14,131 nt of DNA, from the NCBI GenBank assembly GCA_019116185.1, contig DXCD01000106.1:1-14131 (forward strand), given 5' to 3'. Of the stretch, positions 1-6,178 are shown one piece after another. Every line of letters starts with the position of its first letter. Position 1 is the stretch's first letter. This DNA comes from Candidatus Mediterraneibacter stercorigallinarum (GTDB lineage Bacteria > Bacillota > Clostridia > Lachnospirales > Lachnospiraceae). The position numbers and the translations under genes were made by a program. The notes below the pieces were generated by a model, which was not told where the DNA came from, did no database searches, and was given only the letters and a program-made list of their open reading frames with translations.

Positions 1-180
1 CCTTCGGCTCAGACAATCTCTCTGCCAATTTCAACGCATAGTTCCGAATTTTAAGTTTTACTAAGCCTCATTCCGAAGTCGCCTCAGTCAGCCGTACACA
101 CGATCTGAAAGGTTTTCGAAAAGGCGCTTCGCTGTTTTCTGGTTTACCCAAGCCAGGAGACTCCCCCGACAAATCACGAT
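1..180. other. gene-free left edge, repeat-like
   Basis: No convincing gene. It lies just past the stop of the minus-strand dihydroorotase gene, yet no hairpin followed by a T-run is visible on that strand, so the pyrC terminator is not obvious. Short self-complementary pieces occur, such as TTTTCGAAAA near 115-124. TTCCGAA occurs twice, near 46 and 75. The texture, with mixed stops in all frames and structured short motifs, looks more like a non-coding dispersed repeat than a decayed gene. This is an impression and not a match to a named family. Confidence 0.3.
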
Positions 181-1434
181 TTAAACGATAAGTCCGCGGC
201 AGACTGTGGCTTTTATTTTTCCGTAGAGCTCCCACCCGGTAAATGGCGAGTTTGATGAGAGTGAAGCATACTCCGTGGGCGTCCATTTTTCTTCCGGGTC
301 GAAGAGCACCAGGTCTGCAGGGGCGCCTTCTGTGATCTGTCCTGCGGGAAGATGATACAGCCTGGCAGGATTGATGGTCATTTTCTCCAGGAGCTGCATC
401 AGGGAGAGGTGACCCGGACGCACGAGGGAGGTGATGCCCAGTGCAAGGGATGTCTCCAGACCGATGATGCCGCTGGGAGCTGCAGTGATGGAACGCTTCT
501 TTTCTTCCCGGCTGTGCGGGGCATGATCCGTTGCGATGATGTCGATCGTTCCGTCGGAAAGACCGCGAATGATCTCCTGACGGTCTGCTTCCGTGCGCAG
601 AGGCGGGTTCATCTTTGCCAGTGTGCCGTATTTGAGGACTGCTTCATCTGTCAGGGTGAAGTGATGGGGCGTAGCTTCTGCATGCAGGTTCGCTCCCATG
701 GCCTTGAACATGCGCACCAGCTCAACAGAGCGGCCGGAGCTTATATGCTGGATGACCACATGGGCGCCGGAGCGCAGTGCGAGCATACAGTCTCTTGCCA
801 CAAGGGACTCCTCGGCAATGGAAGGGGAACCGTAGATACCCAGCTCCTCGGAGACAGGCCCGTGGTTGATACCGTTGTTTTTGATGAAAGACGGATCTTC
901 TTCATGGAGGCTGATGGGCACGTCTAATTCCTTTGCCTTTTCCATGGCATTGTACAGGAAGGATGCATTCCGGAGTGGAATACCGTCGTCAGTGAAGCCG
1001 CATGCGCCGGCTTTTTTTAATGCATCCATGTCTGTGAGTTCTTCGCCTTTGAGAGAGCGGGAGACAGCCCCGGCCTGATAGATTCGGATTTTTTCTGCCT
1101 TGGCGCGTGTGAGGATGTCATCCAGCACGGGCACGCTGTCCACGGTGGGCGAGGTGTTTGCCATGCAGATGACAGATGTAAATCCGCCTTTTGCCGCGGC
1201 CAGCGCTCCGGTGTGGAGGGTTTCTTTGTGCGTGAAGCCCGGATCGCGGAAGTGTACATGTGTATCGATCAGCCCCGGCGCAACTGTCAGCCCGCAGGCG
1301 TCAAGTGTCTCTTCGGACGGTTCCGGTGCGAGATCCGGTGCGATCTCCTTTATCAGTCCGTCCTCAATACGGATATCGTATAAGCCGGTCCGCTGAGTGG
1401 CGGGGTCTGTGATAAAACCATTTTTAATGATCAT
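181..1434 (-). CDS. pyrC: dihydroorotase (class I, PyrC)
   Basis: Cyclises N-carbamoyl-aspartate to dihydroorotate, the third step of de novo pyrimidine synthesis; a cytoplasmic metalloenzyme of the amidohydrolase superfamily. The 417-residue product has the metal-binding DTHVHFRDPG at residues 57-66 (H59, H61, with R63 for substrate), GFTDDG at 146-151 supplying Asp where type II enzymes use carboxylated Lys, His at SLHEED (H177) and IQHISS (H230), and the catalytic ATDHAPH at 301-307. Length matches the roughly 425-residue Gram-positive family. I chose the ATG at 1434, giving MIIKNG: AGGAGG at 1441-1446 lies 6 bases upstream, whereas the in-frame TTG at 1440 abuts it and is too close. The gene has its own promoter just upstream. 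It stands apart from other pyr genes in this window, although the downstream side is cut off at the edge. Confidence 0.96.
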   Translation of the reverse strand: MIIKNGFITDPATQRTGLYDIRIEDGLIKEIAPDLAPEPSEETLDACGLTVAPGLIDTHVHFRDPGFTHKETLHTGALAAAKGGFTSVICMANTSPTVDSVPVLDDILTRAKAEKIRIYQAGAVSRSLKGEELTDMDALKKAGACGFTDDGIPLRNASFLYNAMEKAKELDVPISLHEEDPSFIKNNGINHGPVSEELGIYGSPSIAEESLVARDCMLALRSGAHVVIQHISSGRSVELVRMFKAMGANLHAEATPHHFTLTDEAVLKYGTLAKMNPPLRTEADRQEIIRGLSDGTIDIIATDHAPHSREEKKRSITAAPSGIIGLETSLALGITSLVRPGHLSLMQLLEKMTINPARLYHLPAGQITEGAPADLVLFDPEEKWTPTEYASLSSNSPFTGWELYGKIKATVCRGLIV

Positions 1435-1440
1435 AAGCAA

Positions 1441-1446
1441 CCTCCT
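1441..1446 (-). promoter_or_regulatory. pyrC ribosome binding site
   Basis: A perfect AGGAGG on the minus strand (cctcct on plus). It decides the pyrC start: 6 bases separate it from the ATG at 1434, and none separate it from the TTG at 1440. Confidence 0.85.
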
Positions 1447-1478
1447 GGGAAATAATTTATAAGATTTTTTCTTGTTTC

Positions 1479-1507
1479 AGTATAACGTATGAGGGCGCGG
1501 CTGGCAA
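1479..1507 (-). promoter_or_regulatory. sigma-A-like promoter of pyrC
   Basis: Read on the minus strand: -35 TTGCCA (1502-1507), a 17-base spacer, then -10 TATACT (1479-1484). Four of six and five of six bases match consensus with ideal spacing. Transcription would begin near 1472, leaving a leader of about 38 bases. That is too short for the PyrR-type attenuators seen before many Gram-positive pyr operons, and I see no terminator/antiterminator pair in it. Confidence 0.7.
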
Positions 1508-1551
1508 GAATCGGGTTCAGACAAGTGGGGTGCGGTCAGCGCGGCTCGGAA

Positions 1552-1632
1552 GGGAGTAAGCTGCACAAGGGAGGAGGCTGCACAAGGGAGTAGGCTGCAA
1601 AAGGGAGTAAGCGGCAAGGGATGGAGCAGCAG
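1552..1632. repeat. 17-bp imperfect tandem repeat, about 5 units
   Basis: Three 17-base units run head to tail: GGGAGTAAGCTGCACAA (1552-1568), GGGAGGAGGCTGCACAA (1569-1585) and GGGAGTAGGCTGCAAAA (1586-1602). A 15-base unit follows (1603-1617), then a degenerate one (1618-1632). The block lies between the pfp terminator and the pyrC promoter, so it is outside both predicted transcripts. No start codon with a ribosome site reads through it. Function unknown. Confidence 0.8.
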
Positions 1633-1645
1633 AGGATATGCTGAC

Positions 1646-1697
1646 AAAAAAATGCCGGGAGAGCGGAGCCTTCCATATGGCAGGCTGCTCTCCCGGC
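1646..1697 (-). terminator. intrinsic terminator of pfp
   Basis: On the minus strand an 11-bp GC-rich stem (GCCGGGAGAGC pairing with GCTCTCCCGGC, 1654-1664 with 1687-1697) is extended inside by AGCC/GGCT across a small internal loop. It is followed at once by ATTTTTTT (1646-1653). It lies 35 bases beyond the pfp stop codon and separates pfp from pyrC. Confidence 0.92.
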
Positions 1698-1731
1698 TGA
1701 TATCCGGGTAATGCGGATGTCCCTGTATAGT

Positions 1732-2964
1732 TTATACGTGGCGGTAGAGATGACGCGGTATACCGTCCACTACGATCGGGGACACATCACCCTGGATGAG
1801 GGGGCGCACATAGCTGATAAATTCATCTGTAACGTAGGTCCCGTCCTCGGTCACCCATTCACGCGGAACAAGTTTCTCGTCGTTTGCAATCTTGTGTACA
1901 TCTTTTACTTCTGTGCTGCACTGATACGGGTCATCGGAAATACGTTTGAGTACTACCATCTTTCCGGAATCACCTTCATCTGCAGCCTTTACTGCTGCTC
2001 CTCCGACCTGGGAAGCTTCCAGGATGTCCACGCGGGACGAACAGTGGGAGGCAGAGCGCTGTAAGGTGCTCAGCTCGATAGAACGGGTCTTGCAGCCGAT
2101 TTCACCGGCAATATAGCTTGCCAGGTAATTTGCCGTGCCGGAGAGCTGTTTGTGTCCGAATGCATCCACAAAGTCCACGCTCTGTCCGAGTTCGCATACA
2201 TAGCGCCCGTCAGCCAGGCGGATTCCTTCGGATACAGCGACGACTACGGAACGTTTCTTCGCAAGGAGTTCTTTTACCTTCGCGCCGAATGACTCAATGT
2301 CAAATGGAAGCTCCGGAAGGTAGATCAGGTCAGGACCGGCACAGTCCTCACCTTTGGCGAGCGCTGCGGCGCCTGTAAGCCAGCCGGCATTTCTGCCCAT
2401 GATCTCCACGATGGAGACGAGGCCTTTGCTGTATTCCAGGCAGAAGCTGTCCCGGATAACTTCTTTGACAGAAGTTCCGATGTATTTGGCAGCGCTTCCG
2501 TAGCCGGGGGTGTGGTCGGTAAGTGCGAGATCGTTGTCAATGGTCTTGGGACAGCCGATAAAGCGGGTCCGGTATCCGGTGACGATCGCGTAATCAGACA
2601 GCTTCTTGATTGTGTCCATGGAATCATTTCCGCCGATATAAATAAAGGCTTCGATATTCAGCTTTTCGAGAATGCCGAAGATTTTTTCATAGACTTCCCT
2701 GTCTTCGTGGATCTCCGGGAGTTTGTAACGGCATGATCCCAGGAAAGCTGCCGGAGTCCTCTTCAGAAGCTCTGCGTCAAGATCATTTGTAATGTATTCG
2801 GACAGATCGATGTAGCGTTCCTGAAGCAGTCCCTGGATTCCGTGGAGCATTCCGTATACCTTTGCGGCTCCGCGGTCTTTGGCAGTCCGGTAGACGCCTG
2901 CGAGACTTGAGTTGATGGCAGCAGTCGGGCCTCCCGACTGTCCGACGATTACATTTCCTTTCAT
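1732..2964 (-). CDS. pfp: PPi-dependent 6-phosphofructokinase
   Basis: Phosphorylates fructose-6-phosphate to fructose-1,6-bisphosphate in glycolysis; cytoplasmic. The 410 residues show the N-terminal phosphate-binding VGQSGGPTAAIN (7-18), GGNDSMDT (111-118), PKTIDND with catalytic Asp (139-145) and MGRNAGWL (189-196). Two positions separate ATP from PPi enzymes in this family: the Gly of GGDGS becomes Asp (D114), and the Gly of PGTIDND becomes Lys (K140). Both are of the PPi type here, so pyrophosphate rather than ATP is the likely phosphate donor and the reaction would be reversible. This is inferred from known family residues. Start: ATG 2964 with GGAGGT at 2973-2978, 8 bases upstream. It is transcribed alone, divergently from glf, with its own promoter and terminator. 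Confidence 0.93.
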   Translation of the reverse strand: MKGNVIVGQSGGPTAAINSSLAGVYRTAKDRGAAKVYGMLHGIQGLLQERYIDLSEYITNDLDAELLKRTPAAFLGSCRYKLPEIHEDREVYEKIFGILEKLNIEAFIYIGGNDSMDTIKKLSDYAIVTGYRTRFIGCPKTIDNDLALTDHTPGYGSAAKYIGTSVKEVIRDSFCLEYSKGLVSIVEIMGRNAGWLTGAAALAKGEDCAGPDLIYLPELPFDIESFGAKVKELLAKKRSVVVAVSEGIRLADGRYVCELGQSVDFVDAFGHKQLSGTANYLASYIAGEIGCKTRSIELSTLQRSASHCSSRVDILEASQVGGAAVKAADEGDSGKMVVLKRISDDPYQCSTEVKDVHKIANDEKLVPREWVTEDGTYVTDEFISYVRPLIQGDVSPIVVDGIPRHLYRHV

Positions 2965-3027
2965 ATTATAGTACCTCCGTTCTGCAATGTTGCCGAGAGA
3001 CAGTGTTTCTCACGGCGTTATACTAAC

Positions 3028-3056
3028 AGTTTAGTGCATAATCACAAATTTGTAAA
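3028..3056 (-). promoter_or_regulatory. probable pfp promoter
   Basis: On the minus strand, TTTACA (3051-3056), 17 bases, then TAAACT (3028-3033): five of six and four of six consensus matches. It leaves a leader of about 60 bases before the pfp ATG. Weaker alternatives exist nearer the gene, such as TATAAC around 3019, so the exact promoter is uncertain. Confidence 0.5.
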
Positions 3057-3124
3057 TGAAGAATTGAAAAATATATGCAAAATAACGAAAAATATCGAAG
3101 CGCAGACAGTGACGACGGGTTGCA

Positions 3125-3133
3125 TGGTATACT
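3125..3133 (+). promoter_or_regulatory. possible extended -10 promoter for glf
   Basis: TGGTATACT matches the extended -10 form TGnTATAAT at eight of nine positions. The -35 region is poor, which extended -10 promoters tolerate. Transcription would begin near 3140, about 50 bases before the glf start chosen here. That would also exclude the longer reading frame beginning at 3075. Confidence 0.45.
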
Positions 3134-3191
3134 TATAGAAAAGCAGAAAAGTATATGCCGTGAGGCGGCATTGCAGAAGGAGAGGCGGAAA

Positions 3192-4292
3192 ATGAAAAAA
3201 TATGATTATCTGATCGTGGGCGCAGGGCTGTATGGAGCGGTTATGGCATATGAGCTTGGAAGAAAAGGAAAGAAATGTCTTGTCATCGACCGGCGGGAGC
3301 ATATTGCCGGAAACATTTACTGCGAAGATATAGAAGGAATCCATGTGCATAAATACGGGGCGCATATTTTCCATACTTCAGATAAGCGGGTGTGGGACTA
3401 TATCAACCAGTTTGCGGAGTTTAATAATTACATCAATTCTCCGGTCGCGGTTTATAAGGACGAGCTTTATAACCTCCCGTTCAATATGAATACCTTCAGC
3501 AAAATGTGGGGAATACGCACGCCGCAGGAGGCGGAAGAGATTATTGAGAAGCAGCGGAAGGAAACCGGGATCACCGAGCCGAAAAATCTGGAAGAACAGG
3601 CGCTGTACCTGGGCGGGCGCGATATCTATGAGAAGCTGATCAAAGGATATACGGAGAAGCAGTGGGGCAGAAAGTGTACAGAGCTGCCGGCGTTTATTAT
3701 TAAACGGCTTCCTTTCCGTTTCGTCTATGATAACAATTACTTTAACGACAGATATCAGGGAATCCCGGTCGGCGGCTATACCCCGATTATAGAGAAAATG
3801 CTTAAAGGCGCGGACGTGCGCACAGGCGTGGATTTCTTCAAGCTTCGGGAGGAGGAGCCGGATCTTGCGGACAAGATTATATTTACCGGGCAGATTGACG
3901 AGTATTTCGGGTACAAGCTGGGCGCGCTGGAATATCGGTCCGTGCGGTTTGAGACAGAGGTGCTGGACTGTGAGAATTACCAGGGAAATGCGGTCGTCAA
4001 CTATACGGACCGCGAAGTGCCGTATACCCGAGTGATCGAACACAAGCACTTTGAGTTCGGAAAGCAGGAAAAGACTGTGATTTCCAGGGAATATTCTTCC
4101 GAATGGAGCGTGGGCATGGAGCCCTACTACCCGGTGAACGACGAGAAAAATAATCAGCTCTTCCGGGAATACAAGAAGCTGGCAGAGAAGGAAGAAAATG
4201 TGATCTTCGGCGGAAGGCTGGGAGATTACAAATATTATGACATGGATAAGGTCATTGCCGCGGCTCTGGAGCAGCTGGAAGAAATGGAATAA
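3192..4292 (+). CDS. glf: UDP-galactopyranose mutase
   Basis: Flavoenzyme that interconverts UDP-galactopyranose and UDP-galactofuranose, the donor for galactofuranose in surface polysaccharides; cytoplasmic. The 366-residue length is that of bacterial Glf. An FAD-binding GAGLYG lies at residues 10-15, an acidic strand end VIDRREHIAGN at 31-41, the conserved YGAHIFHT at 55-62, the YTEKQWG segment in the middle, FTGQIDEYF, and near the C-terminus GGRLGDYKYYDMD with the substrate-contacting Arg. Start ATG 3192 has AAGGAG at 3177-3182, 9 bases upstream. The frame runs open back to 3075, but those 39 residues have no Glf character. No galactofuranosyltransferase or other polysaccharide gene is adjacent, so the product's destination is not shown here. 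No clear terminator follows. Confidence 0.95.
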   Translation: MKKYDYLIVGAGLYGAVMAYELGRKGKKCLVIDRREHIAGNIYCEDIEGIHVHKYGAHIFHTSDKRVWDYINQFAEFNNYINSPVAVYKDELYNLPFNMNTFSKMWGIRTPQEAEEIIEKQRKETGITEPKNLEEQALYLGGRDIYEKLIKGYTEKQWGRKCTELPAFIIKRLPFRFVYDNNYFNDRYQGIPVGGYTPIIEKMLKGADVRTGVDFFKLREEEPDLADKIIFTGQIDEYFGYKLGALEYRSVRFETEVLDCENYQGNAVVNYTDREVPYTRVIEHKHFEFGKQEKTVISREYSSEWSVGMEPYYPVNDEKNNQLFREYKKLAEKEENVIFGGRLGDYKYYDMDKVIAAALEQLEEME

Positions 4293-4368
4293 TAAAGGGC
4301 CGGAGAACAGCACAGGCATATCAGGGGAAATGGAACGGGTATGTCCCGGAAAACGGGCCGGATTGTCT

Positions 4369-4400
4369 TGCATTTTCTTATTGCTTCGGTTATGATACTA
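4369..4400 (+). promoter_or_regulatory. promoter candidate for the pseudokinase gene
   Basis: Two readings overlap. As sigma-A: TTGCAT (4368-4373), 17 bases, TATGAT (4391-4396). As a forespore-type promoter: TGCATT (4369-4374), 19 bases, GATACTA (4394-4400). The stretch from GGTT at 4388 to 4405 is nearly identical to the stretch before the tiny gene at 9592. Transcription would start near 4405, leaving a leader of about 135 bases. Confidence 0.5.
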
Positions 4401-4480
4401 ATACTTGGACGGTCTGTCTGAGCATCTTTTTATCATCAGTTTCTGATGGATTTCATTAGGGAAATGGATGTATTAGAGGC

Positions 4481-4509
4481 GGCGTGGAAGAAGAGGGAAC
4501 TTCCGCGCC
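4481..4509 (+). other. leader hairpin before the pseudokinase gene
   Basis: GGCGTGGAAG (4481-4490) pairs with CTTCCGCGCC (4500-4509), ten base pairs including one G-U, around a 9-base loop that contains GAGGGA. It lies 30 bases before the likely start and has no T-run, so it is not a terminator. A short frame from ATG 4446 (36 codons) or ATG 4464 (30 codons) runs through it and stops at 4556, inside the next gene, but has no well-placed ribosome site. Confidence 0.4.
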
Positions 4510-4539
4510 GGCCGAGGATGCAGCCGAAGAAAATTGCAT

Positions 4540-5706
4540 ATGGAAGAAATGTATGAAGTTCTGAGGTTTATTGAGCATGGCGCACACTGCAGGCAGAGCA
4601 TGGACTGCATCAGGGGAACGATTTTGATCCGTTATCTGAAAGAGAACCCGGAAATCGGAAAAGCCGGGCTCTTTGGCTGGTTCCGCCAGCTCTGTGTATG
4701 CGTGGACCAGTACCACAGATGCCGGAAGCAGAAAGAATACCGTTATCTGAACCCGTACAGCATTGTTGTCTCGGAGGAGGGGGAGCTTCTCCTGTTGGAT
4801 CTGGAGTCACCGGAAAATGCGTTTGTGATGAAGCAGATGCAGAAACATGCTGTGAGGAATCATTTTGTAAAGCCTGTCTGTGAAATGGGGCCGGGAAGGG
4901 AGCAGAAAGCGGATTTATTTGCATATGGGAAGACGATCCAGTTCCTTCTGGCATATACGGAAGCAGTGCCCGCGCTGACCAGACTGGAAGAGGTACGGCT
5001 GTCCAGAGTGATCGGCAGATGTATGGGAGAGTCCGCAAGAGGATATACAGATATCAGCCAGGTGATGAAAGATCTCCCCGCGGCGAAAGAACGAGAAGGG
5101 AAATCTGCGGCCGGACGGAGAAAAAAGCTGCTTGCTGCAGCCTGCGCCGGTACAGCTGCGTGTGCTCTTTTTGTGATGGAGGAAAGAACAGGAGGAATCG
5201 GATTTGCCGACAAGGCACAAGGGGGAATCTCGGCAGAAAGCGGGGACCTGGCACAGACAGCCATGAAAGAGGCGGCTGCACGGCCGGCATTGACAGAGAA
5301 AGAGATACTGGAAGCAGCGGAGAGTGTCTTGAAGAACCATGCTTTGAGTAAAGATGAGAAAGATGCTCAAACGGCAGTGGCTGTGGGGCAGGAAATGGAG
5401 CTTGGCGTGGTCCGGTGCCTGGCCGGGCTGTATGAAAGACTGGATATGACCGATGAAGCAGAAGATGCATACAGCCGGCTCATTCAGATTGAGAAAGAGG
5501 AAGAAATGATCGAGGCCGCGGGAATCGGAAAGATGGAACTGGAAGCCGGTCAGGAGAAGTATGCACAGGCAGTGGAAACGGGGGAATTTGTGCTGGGGAG
5601 AATAAAAGATTCTGAGGAGATATCACAGCTGGTCAAAGAATATAAAGAGAAAGCAGAGATTCAGCATGTAACCGTGGAGGATGGAACAGAGGAAAATGTC
5701 CCATAG
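4540..5706 (+). CDS. membrane-anchored pseudokinase-like protein with outer TPR-like domain
   Basis: No named family recognised. Numbered from ATG 4540 (388 residues), residues about 20-180 follow the C-lobe of Ser/Thr kinases. DCIRGTILIRYLKE resembles the hinge and helix D, and YRYLNPYSIVV (67-77) sits where HRDLKPxNI belongs. LLLLDLES (83-90) stands for the DFG strand, KADLFAYGKTI (123-133) for helix F, and RGYTDISQVMKDL for the last helix. Catalytic Asp (Y69), Lys (N71) and metal Asn (S74) are replaced and there is no room for an N-lobe, so it should not phosphorylate. RRKK then one membrane helix (about 196-213) follow, placing the remainder outside. There, LAGLYERLDMTDEAEDAYSR reads as a TPR. 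Inside pseudokinase, one helix, outside domain is also the layout of EssB/YukC of type VII secretion, but no such genes are near. No strong ribosome site; TTG 4534 and ATG 4549 are alternative starts. Confidence 0.8.
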   Translation: MEEMYEVLRFIEHGAHCRQSMDCIRGTILIRYLKENPEIGKAGLFGWFRQLCVCVDQYHRCRKQKEYRYLNPYSIVVSEEGELLLLDLESPENAFVMKQMQKHAVRNHFVKPVCEMGPGREQKADLFAYGKTIQFLLAYTEAVPALTRLEEVRLSRVIGRCMGESARGYTDISQVMKDLPAAKEREGKSAAGRRKKLLAAACAGTAACALFVMEERTGGIGFADKAQGGISAESGDLAQTAMKEAAARPALTEKEILEAAESVLKNHALSKDEKDAQTAVAVGQEMELGVVRCLAGLYERLDMTDEAEDAYSRLIQIEKEEEMIEAAGIGKMELEAGQEKYAQAVETGEFVLGRIKDSEEISQLVKEYKEKAEIQHVTVEDGTEENVP

Positions 5707-5714
5707 AAGGGAGG

Positions 5715-5748
5715 ATGCCGGGCAGCTGATCGGCTCAGCTCCCGGCAT
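5715..5748 (+). terminator. hairpin after the pseudokinase gene
   Basis: ATGCCGGG-c-AGCTGA pairs with TCAGCT-CCCGGCAT across a 5-base loop: 14 base pairs with one bulged C, 8 bases after the stop codon. Only a short, broken T stretch follows, so it may be an imperfect terminator or an mRNA 3'-end stabiliser. Confidence 0.55.
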
Positions 5749-5905
5749 GTATTATGAAAAAGTTTATTCAAAACAACTTGTGAACGTCTTATTCAGTGTT
5801 TTCTTTCGATGGTTATAGTATATGGGGGAGAAATGAAGAAAACATGATGAGATAATTAAAGATTTTTATACAATAAATGAACAAATTATGAACGGCAGAT
5901 ATGGT
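5749..5905. other. AT-rich intergenic stretch
   Basis: No gene. It contains TATAGT at 5814-5819 without a good -35 partner. A GGGGGAG ribosome-site-like run precedes an ATG that stops after four codons. Nothing else is recognisable between the two hairpins that border it. Confidence 0.4.
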
Positions 5906-5936
5906 AAAAGACCGGTGGGGGAGCCACCGGTCTTTT
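5906..5936. terminator. bidirectional intrinsic terminator
   Basis: A perfect 13-bp stem (AAAAGACCGGTGG with CCACCGGTCTTTT) closes a 5-base loop. The GC core followed by TTTT can be read on both strands, so it can end transcription from either side. It insulates the glycosidase gene from what lies upstream. The T-runs are short (four), so efficiency may be moderate. Confidence 0.75.
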
Positions 5937-5964
5937 GAGGGGAGTATAAATAATTAATAAGGGG

Positions 5965-6001
5965 TTGTAGAAAGTAACCTTTCTACAAAAAATAGTATAA
6001 T
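5965..6001 (+). promoter_or_regulatory. 24-bp operator-like dyad abutting a TATAAT
   Basis: TTGTAGAAAG (5965-5974) and CTTTCTACAA (5979-5988) form a perfect 10-bp dyad around TAAC. A consensus -10 TATAAT follows at 5996-6001. The dyad's centre falls where the -35 should be and no -35 match exists with normal spacing. This fits a regulated promoter with a protein site in place of, or over, the -35. No gene starts close behind it; the next is the glycosidase at 6179. Confidence 0.5.
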
Positions 6002-6104
6002 ATACGGAAATGGAAAAAGCAAGCAAAAAATAAAAATAATATAAATATATTTTGAAATGATTGATAAAGTATTGGAAAAAAGAACCAAAATAGGAAAACT
6101 TCAA

Positions 6105-6133
6105 TTTACTTGATTGTGGAAAATTGTTATACT
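6105..6133 (+). promoter_or_regulatory. proximal promoter of the surface glycosidase
   Basis: TTTACT (6105-6110), a 17-base spacer, then TATACT (6128-6133), preceded by TG one base before it, giving the extended form TGTTATACT. Start of transcription is expected near 6140, about 40 bases before the start codon. Confidence 0.7.
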
Positions 6134-6138
6134 GGATA

Positions 6139-6156
6139 CAGATACTGACGTATCTG
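6139..6156 (+). promoter_or_regulatory. dyad at the predicted transcription start
   Basis: CAGATAC and GTATCTG, a perfect 7-bp inverted repeat around TGAC, lie directly on the expected start site of the glycosidase transcript. It could be an operator or a 5' hairpin at the end of the mRNA. Short enough that chance is possible. Confidence 0.35.
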
Positions 6157-6178
6157 GGAAGAAATGGAGGGAGAAAAA

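Noticed and set aside
68..286. 72-codon minus-strand frame at the left edge
   Set aside because: Mostly out of frame within the end of pyrC, no ribosome site seen, no recognisable product.
1552..1632. CRISPR array
   Set aside because: Units are contiguous without unique spacers; it is a plain tandem repeat.
3075..3191. N-terminal extension of glf by 39 residues from the ATG at 3075
   Set aside because: The added residues have no Glf character, the FAD motif of the family sits near the N-terminus, a good ribosome site precedes 3192, and the candidate promoter lies inside the extension.
4341..4364. Terminator after glf (CCCG...CGGG)
   Set aside because: Only a 4-bp stem and no T-run directly after it; too weak to call.
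3378..4373. 331-codon minus-strand frame opposite glf
   Set aside because: It is antisense to a fully recognisable gene, with no family motif and no ribosome site noted; long shadow frames are common opposite GC-biased third positions.
5715..5748. Type VII secretion locus around the EssB-like protein
   Set aside because: Only the overall plan is shared. No WXG100 protein, FtsK/SpoIIIE-type ATPase or YukD-like gene is present in the window, so no secretion system is claimed.
5886..6104. 72-codon minus-strand frame before the glycosidase
   Set aside because: TTG start without ribosome site. It covers a terminator and promoters, and its Phe/Tyr-rich content simply reflects AT-rich DNA.
6164..6178. 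ATG at 6164 as the glycosidase start
   Set aside because: It overlaps the GGAGG that ideally serves the GTG at 6179; starting at GTG gives a cleaner signal peptide with KIR at the front.
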